From Chloroflexota bacterium (GTDB lineage: Bacteria > Chloroflexota > Dehalococcoidia > SZUA-161 > SpSt-899): a stretch of 7,667 nucleotides of DNA. Below are positions 1 to 4,173 of this stretch, piece after piece. The stretch is from NCBI GenBank assembly GCA_018657655.1, contig JABHWQ010000191.1, forward strand, positions 1-7,667, written 5' to 3'. Under the pieces are notes generated by a model. The model had not been told where the DNA came from and made no database searches. It saw only the letters and a program-made list of their open reading frames with translations. Position 1 is the first letter of the stretch, and every line of letters starts with the position of its first letter. Made by a program: the position numbers and the translations under genes.

Positions 1-72
1 CTTGCTAAGCATGATCTCAACTTCACGAAGCTTCGTTATGATCTGCTCGGATCCGTACCTCTTCTTGCTCAC
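1..72 (-). CDS. IS3-family transposase OrfA, N-terminus (partial, runs off the window)
   Basis: Only the first 24 codons are present, from a GTG start at 70-72. The peptide starts VSKKRYGSEQIITKL and continues REVEIMLSK. This is the typical opening of IS3-family OrfA proteins (MSKKRYT.EQII.KLREAEV), where it leads into a helix-turn-helix domain that binds the IS ends. An AAAGGGGG ribosome binding site sits 6 nt before the GTG, and an in-frame stop lies upstream, which supports the start. In this family OrfA is normally followed by OrfB, made as a fusion by -1 frameshifting; that part is outside the window. Identification rests on a short stretch but the motif is distinctive. Confidence 0.8.
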   Translation of the reverse strand, partial: MSKKRYGSEQIITKLREVEIMLSK

Positions 73-140
73 TAAAAACCCCCTTTCAAATCAGTCCAAG
101 TCTAACATTTTACCTGGACTAGTTTTCGGGGGTCAGGTCA
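1..140 (-). mobile_element. End of an IS3-family insertion sequence (5' end of orfA side)
   Basis: The element enters from the left edge and ends at about position 140. Read on the minus strand, its tip begins TGACCTGACCCCCGAAAAC, a TG-start terminal repeat with a CCCC run of the type seen at IS3-family ends. Between this tip and orfA is a hairpin (AGTCCA at 93-98 pairing with TGGACT at 115-120). The other end and the target duplication are outside the window, so the boundary at 140 is inferred from the tip and from resumption of a repetitive coding sequence just beyond it. Confidence 0.65.
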
Positions 141-141
141 G

Positions 142-345
142 GACCGAGACCATACTGACAGTAATACTGCCAGTAATACAGAGAGTAATACCCCATCTCC
201 ATATCCTACTCCATCTCCATATCCTTCTCCTAAACCTAAACCATTACCTAATCCTAAACCATATCCTAACCATAACCCTTCCTCACCAAAACGTAACTCA
301 ATACCAATTACCAATCCATTAATAGAAGAGGAGGATTATATCTGA
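142..345 (+). pseudogene. C-terminal remnant of a proline-rich repeat protein, apparently cut by the IS element
   Basis: Frame 1 is open from inside the IS tip to a TGA at 343-345 but has no start codon, so this looks like the 3' end of a gene whose 5' part was separated by the insertion. The tail begins with three Ser-Asn-Thr units (SNTASNTESNTP), continues with Ser-Pro-Tyr-Pro and Lys-Pro units (PSPYPTPSPYPSPKPKPLPN), and ends in an acidic EEEDYI. At the DNA level there are three 12-bp units beginning AGTAATAC (160-195) and two near-identical 18-bp units beginning TCTCCATATCCT (196-231). Such low-complexity tails are common as spacers or wall/surface linkers; no function can be assigned. 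The clean third-position pattern of the repeats argues for real coding history. Confidence 0.55.
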
Positions 346-366
346 TGATGGTTATTTGATGATTAC

Positions 367-404
367 GGTCAGTTTAAGCACCCTTTAGAGGGGTGCTACT
401 GACC
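367..404 (+). terminator. Strong hairpin after the proline-rich remnant, possible terminator
   Basis: GGTCAGT (367-373) pairs with ACTGACC (398-404), and AGCACCC (377-383) pairs with GGGTGCT (391-397). This gives 14 perfect base pairs interrupted only by a 3-nt bulge (374-376), with a 7-nt loop. It starts 22 nt after the TGA of the remnant. There is no U-tract after it (TTCCTAAA), so intrinsic termination is uncertain. It could instead be part of the structured region that follows. Confidence 0.45.
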
Positions 405-421
405 TTCCTAAACATTGGCAT

Positions 422-543
422 GGTGCTCAACTTCCGGGGAACTGGCTCTTGTTAGGCTCTGCCAACCAATCCCTTGCCTTACTTGGTGATATGTTTGTAA
501 AGCCATTTAAGGCAGGGGATGCGCCAGTACCTGAGTGAGCACC
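422..543 (+). ncRNA. Candidate structured RNA: nested stems around a three-way junction
   Basis: Nested complementary segments fold into a compact shape. The outer stem is GGTGCTCA (422-429) with TGAGCACC (536-543), 8 perfect pairs. The second stem is GGAACTGGC (438-446) with GCCAGTACC (523-531), one A-A mismatch. A small hairpin joins 451-457 to 461-466 with one bulged A. The long inner stem is ATCCCTTGCCTTA (469-481) with TAAGGCAGGGGAT (508-520), 13 pairs including one U-G. That U-G would be an A-C mismatch on the other strand, a slight preference for plus-strand RNA. No known RNA family is recognised, no clear promoter was found, and no convincing ORF covers it. It could also be a DNA-level palindromic element. 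Confidence 0.4.
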
Positions 544-550
544 CTGATGG

Positions 551-617
551 GGGGGTATGCCTCTTGGCAGGGCGGGTCCCATCTAATAGCGTGTATACAC
601 ACACACATTTTTAACCA
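551..617 (+). repeat. 67-bp imperfect direct repeat, copy 1 (downstream of mazF)
   Basis: This copy aligns without gaps to 1541-1607, exactly 990 bp away, with 12 mismatches in 67 positions (about 82% identity). The best-conserved core is CCTCTTGGCAG followed by GCGGGTCCCATC and AATAG. The two copies bracket the toxin-antitoxin operon. A hairpin-forming CACCC...GGGGG segment precedes the core. The nature of the repeat is not recognised. Confidence 0.75.
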
Positions 618-652
618 GTTCTGGCTATTTGACATAAATGGTTATTCCGCTA

Positions 653-692
653 TTGCAAGCTTTACCCTACGAGGTATAATGTGTACCACATT
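653..692 (+). promoter_or_regulatory. Putative plus-strand promoter with overlapping inverted repeat
   Basis: TTGCAA (653-658) and a perfect TATAAT (675-680) are separated by 16 nt. A perfect inverted repeat, AATGTG-TAC-CACATT (678-692), overlaps the -10 box, as a repressor operator would. Only a poor candidate gene lies downstream: an AGGAGG at 731-736 serves an 8-codon GTG ORF. Transcription from here would run antisense into mazF (777-1127). Confidence 0.35.
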
Positions 693-776
693 GGGGAGTG
701 CAACCTAGTTGATGCGCGACTGGTGCCATAGGAGGTTAAAACTCGGTGGGGTTTAGGGGTGAAAATTACTAAAGCT

Positions 777-1127
777 TTATATCTCAAGGCCAAGACTGTT
801 CTTAATGGCCCCGTCAATTTCAATCATTTTATGCTCGGCCAGTTCTCCACATTTATCACTAAGCCTCTCTTTACTGATAGTCATGATTGATGCTAGGTCA
901 ACCGTTCCATCCTTATTCAATCCACTCTCAGCAGATGTAAAATTGACCAAAAAGGGATAAGGCTTGTTTGCAGCTGTGGTTAGTGAGGCTACAATTACAT
1001 TGGGGCTTACCCTATTCCCAATATCATTTTGAATAATTAACGCAGGCCTTTTCCCTGTTTGCTCACTACCCCTGCCCGGAGACCAATCTACCCAATATAT
1101 TTCACCGCGCCGTATAGGGTCTGGCAT
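777..1127 (-). CDS. mazF: MazF/PemK-family mRNA interferase toxin
   Basis: This 116-residue protein has the usual length of MazF/EndoA toxins, which cleave single-stranded mRNA at short specific sequences and slow growth when the antitoxin is lost. The N-terminus shows the family signature RRGEIYWVDWSPGRGSEQ followed by TGKRPALIIQND (residues 6-35). The Arg-Pro at 27-28 and the SLTT stretch at 48-51 lie where the RNA-binding and catalytic Arg and Thr of the family are found. It begins one base after the stop codon of the antitoxin gene, with an AGGA ribosome binding site (1133-1136) lying at the antitoxin gene end, so translation is probably coupled. The exact cleavage sequence cannot be read from the protein. 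No intrinsic terminator is visible after it. Confidence 0.93.
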   Translation of the reverse strand: MPDPIRRGEIYWVDWSPGRGSEQTGKRPALIIQNDIGNRVSPNVIVASLTTAANKPYPFLVNFTSAESGLNKDGTVDLASIMTISKERLSDKCGELAEHKMIEIDGAIKNSLGLEI

Positions 1128-1128
1128 A

Positions 1129-1380
1129 TTATTCCTGCCACTCAGGAATTACTTCATGAGCAATATCTGAAGAGAGTTCTGCGAACTTCCTATGCTCCTC
1201 GGCCATTACCATGTAACCCTCTTCCATCTCTGCTTGCAAACGTTCGCGGGCAAGTTGCCGTAAGTGCGCCGCAAACAACTTGCTCCGGTTATTGTCATAT
1301 TCTTCTTTTGCTACTTCGTCTGCTACTGCAACTAATTCCTTAGGTAGACTAATACTTATTTTTTCCATCTGGGTGGTCAT
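1129..1380 (-). CDS. mazE: MazE/EndoAI-type ribbon-helix-helix antitoxin
   Basis: An 83-residue protein encoded directly upstream of the toxin in the same operon. The N-terminal half (KISISLPKELVAVADEVAK, then NNRSKLFAAHLRQLARER) is a ribbon-helix-helix DNA-binding domain like that of Bacillus EndoAI and CopG-type regulators. The C-terminal part (GYMVMAEEHRKFAELSS, ending VIPEWQE) is the flexible toxin-binding tail, with the GYM.MA motif seen in EndoAI proteins. In this family the antitoxin blocks the toxin active site and represses the operon together with it. The ATG at 1378-1380 is preceded 5 nt upstream by AGAGGTG, a good ribosome binding site. Two palindromes upstream are plausible operators. 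Confidence 0.88.
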   Translation of the reverse strand: MTTQMEKISISLPKELVAVADEVAKEEYDNNRSKLFAAHLRQLARERLQAEMEEGYMVMAEEHRKFAELSSDIAHEVIPEWQE

Positions 1381-1400
1381 AACTACACCTCTTACTATAC

Positions 1401-1457
1401 GGTATTACCTATAATTCCTACCGAAACAGTATACCACAGGTATGACTAATATGTCAA
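1401..1457 (-). promoter_or_regulatory. mazEF promoter with operator-like palindromes
   Basis: On the minus strand a perfect -35 TTGACA (1452-1457) and -10 TATACT (1428-1433) are 18 nt apart. A palindrome, ATACC-ACA-GGTAT (1431-1443), overlaps the -10 box and spacer. A second, GGTA-T-TACC (1401-1409), lies in the leader about 20 nt before mazE. Both contain GGTA/TACC half-sites, fitting cooperative binding by a ribbon-helix-helix antitoxin. The transcript would start near 1421. Confidence 0.7.
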
Positions 1458-1540
1458 TACAAGTACATACCAAACCAACTCCATACCAATCAGGCAAACG
1501 CTCGGGCGGCTTAAACCGAAACACCTAGTCTCCACCCCTA

Positions 1541-1607
1541 GGGGGTGGGCCTCTTGGCAGAGCGGGTCCCATCCAATAGGTAGTATGCACGCTTACATTT
1601 TTATCCA
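1541..1607 (+). repeat. 67-bp imperfect direct repeat, copy 2 (upstream of mazEF)
   Basis: Partner of 551-617. It is preceded by a perfect 7-bp hairpin, CCACCCC (1532-1538) with GGGGTGG (1542-1548), which overlaps its first bases. It lies 84 bp beyond the -35 box of mazEF, so the pair encloses the operon and its control region. Confidence 0.75.
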
Positions 1608-1658
1608 TTTTTAAAGCCCTGCTTAACAGGCAAAAGTAGACAGTAGAACCGTACACCT

Positions 1659-1696
1659 AAAAAGAGGAGGGCCAGACTCTAGCTATCTGACCCTCC
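1659..1696 (-). terminator. Intrinsic terminator of the candidate small RNA
   Basis: On the minus strand GGAGGG (plus 1691-1696) and TCTG/CAGA segments form a hairpin: 6 bp, one mismatch, then 4 bp, with a 9-nt loop (1677-1685). It is followed by TCTTTTT (1665-1659). The U-tract is only on this side, so the terminator serves leftward transcription. Confidence 0.8.
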
Positions 1697-1783
1697 CAAC
1701 CTAAAGGAGAGACTGAAAAGCGCCGCACTGATTCCACGAGAGCCCCTTCTCCAGTAGTCTCTCAACGTCGGCGGCTTTCAGAT
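1659..1783 (-). ncRNA. Candidate small RNA of about 125 nt with its own promoter and terminator
   Basis: The unit is complete on the minus strand: a near-consensus promoter, a folded body, then an intrinsic terminator. In the body, positions 1781-1767 (CTGAAAGCCGCCGAC) pair with 1728-1713 (GTGCGGCGCTTTTCAG) through about 14 base pairs with three single-nt bulges. Inside it GAGAG (1763-1759) pairs with CTCTC (1742-1738), leaving a 16-nt loop. The linker before the terminator carries CUCCUUU (1709-1703), complementary to Shine-Dalgarno sequences. It does not resemble SRP RNA, tmRNA or a typical 6S RNA. A 27-codon ORF can be read from a GTG at 1787-1785 but lacks a ribosome binding site and starts too close to the -10 box. 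Confidence 0.6.
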
Positions 1784-1789
1784 GCACAC

Positions 1790-1818
1790 ATTATAGTCTC
1801 TTTTCTGATGGTTTTCAA
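1790..1818 (-). promoter_or_regulatory. Promoter of the candidate small RNA
   Basis: TTGAAA (1813-1818) and a perfect TATAAT (1790-1795) on the minus strand are separated by exactly 17 nt. The start point would be near 1783. No protein-coding gene with a ribosome binding site follows before the terminator. Confidence 0.7.
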
Positions 1819-1869
1819 TTGTGGTAAATACGGGTTATTAAATGAATTTGGAAGCCTCTCACTGCCTCA

Positions 1870-1918
1870 TTGCGTTCCCCGGTAGACCAGCTATAATATA
1901 CCCACCAAAGGAGGTGGG
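1870..1918 (+). promoter_or_regulatory. Lipoprotein gene promoter and ribosome binding site within an inverted repeat
   Basis: A -10 TATAAT (1892-1897) has a weak TTGCGT -35 (1870-1875) 16 nt upstream. A full-length ribosome binding site AAAGGAGGT (1907-1915) follows. CCCACC (1901-1906) and GGTGGG (1913-1918) form a perfect 6-bp inverted repeat around the ribosome binding site. The expected start near 1904 would cut the left arm, so this may be a DNA operator rather than an RNA hairpin. Confidence 0.5.
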
Positions 1919-1920
1919 CT

Positions 1921-2208
1921 ATGTTTTGGAAAGCTGTATCTCTTGTACTAATGGTAGTAGTTTTGCTTCTGGCCTGTACTGAGTCCTCCGGTGAAAGTCC
2001 ACCCCTTGCTAATCCAGCACAAGCTGATGGTTCATGCAATTGTCAAAGTGAAATCTCTGTGCTAGAAAATAGGATTAAGGAACTTGAACAGTTATTAGGG
2101 GTGAGTGGTGTCCCCCGCACTTCTTACAGAACACTGATTAATCGTGTAGAAGAACTGGAAAGTAAGGTCTCTGGCGGAAGTTCGGCTACACGTACTTGGG
2201 GCAGATAG
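1921..2208 (+). CDS. Small coiled-coil lipoprotein, function unknown
   Basis: A 95-residue protein with a lipoprotein signal peptide: a short basic start (MFWK), a hydrophobic stretch through residue 18, and a lipobox LLAC with the lipid-attachment Cys at 19. The mature part begins with a Ser/Pro/Gly-rich linker (20-37), then a CNC motif (Cys39 and Cys41). Two short heptad segments follow, about 45-59 (ISVLENRIKELEQLL) and 72-83 (LINRVEELESKV), separated by a Gly/Pro break, suggesting a small coiled coil or helical hairpin on the outside of the membrane. The ATG is fixed by a perfect AAAGGAGGT. It lies divergent from the candidate small RNA. A 28-codon ORF starts right after its stop (2209) without a ribosome binding site and is not called. 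No family is recognised. Confidence 0.75.
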   Translation: MFWKAVSLVLMVVVLLLACTESSGESPPLANPAQADGSCNCQSEISVLENRIKELEQLLGVSGVPRTSYRTLINRVEELESKVSGGSSATRTWGR

Positions 2209-2298
2209 ATGGACAGTGAGATATTAGATAAAGAATCACACCAAAATAAAACAGCAAAATCCCTCAATAATAGGGGGGGTTTAGTAATTAATTAAGGG

Positions 2299-2356
2299 TT
2301 TACTCGTACTTTATTGGGCATAAAGCGGCATAAATTATCCATGCTTTACGAGTGAA
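2299..2356. repeat. 10-bp inverted repeat in the lipoprotein downstream region
   Basis: TTTACTCGTA (2299-2308) pairs with TACGAGTGAA (2347-2356), ten pairs with one G-T, enclosing 38 nt that contain GGCATAAA twice (2317-2324 and 2327-2334). There is no U-tract. The rest of 2209-2486 holds a G7-TTTAGT motif twice (2273-2285, and with one extra A at 2478-2491) and no convincing gene. Confidence 0.4.
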
Positions 2357-2486
2357 GGGGTCCCGCTGTAACCAGTGGTGGAAGGTAAATTGTATACCCC
2401 CGTCCGTCTTTCGGATTTCATTGAATTGAAACAGCTTCGGAAAAAGTATTTCAAGGGGTTTACTTATACTATAAAAAGGGGGGGAT

Positions 2487-2777
2487 TTAGTCTTCGTTCA
2501 AATGAGCACCAAGTGCTGCAATTACCTGGGCCAAAAAAGCCACTCCCCAGATGATTAGTTCTATTATGAAATAGACAGTCTCCCCCTCCCACAACCAGGC
2601 GACAAACGGGTACAAAATCATTAAGCCCGGTAAAAGGAGAATACCCACAAGTATGCCGAGTGTGCCGAATGTGCCCCCAACTACTGATATTCCAATTATA
2701 ACGTTTAATAATCCTGCAATGAGCCAGACTATGCAACCAAGAGAAAATGTGACTTTTCCAATGGTTCGTTTAATCAT
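2487..2777 (-). CDS. Small membrane protein with three predicted helices, function unknown
   Basis: A 96-residue, very hydrophobic protein. Likely membrane segments are about residues 10-33, 37-60 and 68-91, with a basic N-terminus (MIKRTIGK) and an acidic C-terminus (HLNED). Glycine-rich turns (VVGGTFGTLGILVG) separate the first two. The ATG is preceded by AGAGAGGT at a suitable distance. It begins 34 nt after the stop of the lipoprotein gene on the same strand and is probably co-transcribed with it. This suggests a two-gene unit in which an exported lipoprotein and an integral membrane protein act together, but that is inference from position only. No family or catalytic motif is recognised. 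Confidence 0.75.
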   Translation of the reverse strand: MIKRTIGKVTFSLGCIVWLIAGLLNVIIGISVVGGTFGTLGILVGILLLPGLMILYPFVAWLWEGETVYFIIELIIWGVAFLAQVIAALGAHLNED

Positions 2778-2811
2778 ATCTGAACCTCTCTGTAGTCAAA
2801 TTGGTTTAGTA

Positions 2812-3345
2812 TTAGGTCGACAAACTTCGCATAAATCTCTTGAGTTCATCTTCTGGCTCCTCATGAAGTGCTGTGTAATTGAAGAACCGGCCGCTATTTG
2901 GACAATGCCAAACGGCCGCGATGCCAGGTGTTTTCTCTCCAAGGTATGTGAATTCAACAGGGGCCGTCACAATCTCATAATCAGCAATGTCATCATTCTC
3001 AGTTGGTCCTGTAAAGTTGACTCTAAGGCCAGGGAGGGCGCCTTCAAAAAATATTGGGATGCCCTGAATTAACAGCTCAAGGTCAGCCGAGTACAACGAG
3101 GAGTCGTCCCGCAACCAATGTAGTGAGAACTCCAATTCAGGAGTTATAATCATTCCCCCGTTATAATTACAAGGTCCGTCTCCGGGAGGGTCAGTGGAGT
3201 ATACCTCCAGTTCAAGCTCGTCGGATATAGTGAACGATATACCACACTGGTCAAATGTCTGAAGGCTCTCGCTGCTACAGCTAACTCCTAACAGGGAAAC
3301 TGCTACTGAAACCGTTAACAGGGCTAATATGATAGTCTGTCTCAT
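2812..3345 (-). CDS. Putative secreted lipoprotein, function unknown
   Basis: The start chosen is the ATG at 3343-3345, which has GGAAGGGGG just upstream; the longer in-frame ATG at 3378 has no comparable site. The 177-residue product has a signal peptide (MRQTIILALL, hydrophobic to residue 22) and a Cys at 23 in SLLGVSC, an acceptable but atypical lipobox since Gly replaces the usual Leu at -3. Three further Cys (34, 59, 148) could form disulfides. The mature protein is acidic and beta-rich in appearance (GISFTISDELELEV; ITPELEFSLHWL; APVEFTYLGEKT) and ends with a basic helix, ELKRFMRSL. This pattern resembles PsbP/DcrB-like exported proteins, but the similarity is only an impression. The membrane protein gene follows 34 nt downstream. 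Confidence 0.72.
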   Translation of the reverse strand: MRQTIILALLTVSVAVSLLGVSCSSESLQTFDQCGISFTISDELELEVYSTDPPGDGPCNYNGGMIITPELEFSLHWLRDDSSLYSADLELLIQGIPIFFEGALPGLRVNFTGPTENDDIADYEIVTAPVEFTYLGEKTPGIAAVWHCPNSGRFFNYTALHEEPEDELKRFMRSLST

Positions 3346-3447
3346 GGTTCCCCCTTCCAAGTACGATTTAGTAGGCAAAACCGTGGGTAAATAATGCGAG
3401 AATGTTTGTCCGAGCTATGCTACCACATATGAGGGGGTTTGTCTGTC

Positions 3448-3490
3448 GTCAACATGTTGACATTTTGTCGCGAAATCGCGTCGCGAAAAT
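3448..3490. promoter_or_regulatory. Perfect 14-bp palindrome next to a CGCG inverted-repeat cluster
   Basis: GTCAACATGTTGAC (3448-3461) is a perfect palindrome. Just beyond it the segment 3462-3490 carries ATTTT and CGCGA facing TCGCGAAAAT, with TCGCG repeated three times (3468, 3476 as ATCGCG, 3481). The minus strand reads TTGACG-N17-TATGTG from the palindrome toward the lipoprotein gene, a weak promoter, so the palindrome could be its operator. Apart from this and the promoter at 3678-3706, the interval 3379-3707 shows no convincing gene. Confidence 0.4.
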
Positions 3491-3677
3491 GACTACTAAG
3501 CGCAGGTTCAGGGAACGTAATTCACCTTCTTATACGGTTAACTGCACCAACCACACAGGCACCATCCTTTTCGAATTTTGCTCGTAGCTACACAGGGGCT
3601 TTCGATGCGAATTACGGCATGTTTTGAGGGGTTTACACATTGTGCAGAACATCCCCCAATTAGACAGCAATATCTTA

Positions 3678-3706
3678 TTGACTTTATAATCTTTTGCGAT
3701 TATAAT
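3678..3706 (+). promoter_or_regulatory. Promoter of the helix-turn-helix gene with embedded operator
   Basis: TTGACT (3678-3683) and a perfect TATAAT (3701-3706) are 17 nt apart. A perfect inverted repeat, TTATAATC (3684-3691) and GATTATAA (3698-3705) with a 6-nt centre, fills the spacer and -10 box. The predicted start near 3713 leaves a leader of about 7 nt before the ATG. Confidence 0.75.
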
Positions 3707-3719
3707 ATTGGCGATTAAC

Positions 3720-3920
3720 ATGGCATATATAACAAACAAAGAAGTAGCTGAGAAACTTGGAATGTCTCACTCCCATATGAGGTTGTTGATTCGCCAGGGA
3801 GAGATACAGGGGATAAAGATAGGCCGTGATTGGCTTATTGAAGATGACAGTATTGACTACAAACGCAAGAGGAAACCAAAGACGAAAAAGGAGGTGTTAA
3901 GCAAAAATATACGAAGCTAA
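3720..3920 (+). CDS. Excisionase/MerR-like helix-turn-helix DNA-binding protein
   Basis: A 66-residue protein. ITNKEVAEKLGMSHSHMRLL, then IRQGEIQGIKIGRDWLIEDD (residues 4-43), is the classic winged helix of the excisionase family (HTH_17): a recognition helix after the LG turn, then a GIKIGRDWLI wing. A very basic tail (KRKRKPKTKKEVLSK) follows. Such proteins direct excision of integrated elements or act as small repressors or activators. The ATG at 3720 is chosen over an in-frame TTG at 3708 because the promoter places transcription start near 3713. No ribosome binding site precedes the ATG, so the mRNA seems leaderless or nearly so. A 12-bp palindrome, AGCTAATTAGCT (3915-3926), spans the stop codon. 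Its place beside a tRNA gene fits a role in an integrative element. Confidence 0.82.
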   Translation: MAYITNKEVAEKLGMSHSHMRLLIRQGEIQGIKIGRDWLIEDDSIDYKRKRKPKTKKEVLSKNIRS

Positions 3921-3935
3921 TTAGCTACAAATCTG

Positions 3936-3952
3936 TTAAGCAAAGTGCTTAA
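3936..3952 (+). terminator. Weak terminator-like hairpin after the helix-turn-helix gene
   Basis: TTAAGCA (3936-3942) pairs perfectly with TGCTTAA (3946-3952) around a 3-nt loop, 15 nt after the stop codon, followed by TTCTTC. The stem is AT-rich and the U-tract is broken, so termination would be partial at best. GTTAAGCAAA here (3935-3944) also occurs at 3896-3905. Confidence 0.35.
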
Positions 3953-3976
3953 TTCTTCAAAAATAAAGGAGGTAAA

Positions 3977-4095
<119 letters not shown>

Positions 4096-4173
4096 GTGTA
4101 ATCTGTGAAGTTGATTGAGGCTTGTCCTGGAATATTATCACCTTCCGAGACATGAAAAGTATAGTTCAAATCC

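Noticed and set aside
2..322. 106-codon plus-strand ORF
   Set aside because: It overlaps antisense to IS3 orfA and then reads the proline-rich repeats in the wrong frame, giving His/Leu/Ile-rich low-complexity sequence.
759..892. GTG ORF of about 43 codons on plus strand starting VKITKALYL
   Set aside because: It is mostly antisense to the mazF 3' end and has no properly spaced ribosome binding site.
1059..1343. 94-codon plus-strand ORF
   Set aside because: It is entirely antisense to mazE/mazF, whose identity is clear.
1815..2039. 74-codon minus-strand ORF
   Set aside because: It is antisense to the lipoprotein gene start and has no family resemblance.
2209..2295. 28-codon ATG ORF directly after the lipoprotein stop
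   Set aside because: It has no ribosome binding site and no recognisable features; translation by reinitiation cannot be excluded but is unsupported.
2375..2554. 59-codon GTG ORF with protein-like opening (RLSDFIELKQLRKKYF)
   Set aside because: There is no ribosome binding site, and the second half is antisense to the end of the membrane protein gene; possibly an old gene fragment.
2464..2736. 90-codon minus-strand ORF
   Set aside because: It is a shifted-frame shadow of the membrane protein gene at 2487-2777.
2653..3072. 139-codon plus-strand ORF
   Set aside because: It is antisense to two adjacent minus-strand genes that have ribosome binding sites and sensible proteins.
3402..3587. 61-codon plus-strand ORF containing MTTKRRFRE, reminiscent of an IS3-type OrfA start
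   Set aside because: The resemblance covers only nine residues and then vanishes, there is no ribosome binding site, and it crosses the palindrome cluster.
3580..3589. GCTCGTAGCT identical to part of the tRNA 5' end
   Set aside because: The match is ten bases only, in the opposite orientation to the tRNA gene, and from the 5' rather than the 3' end, so it is not a convincing att copy.
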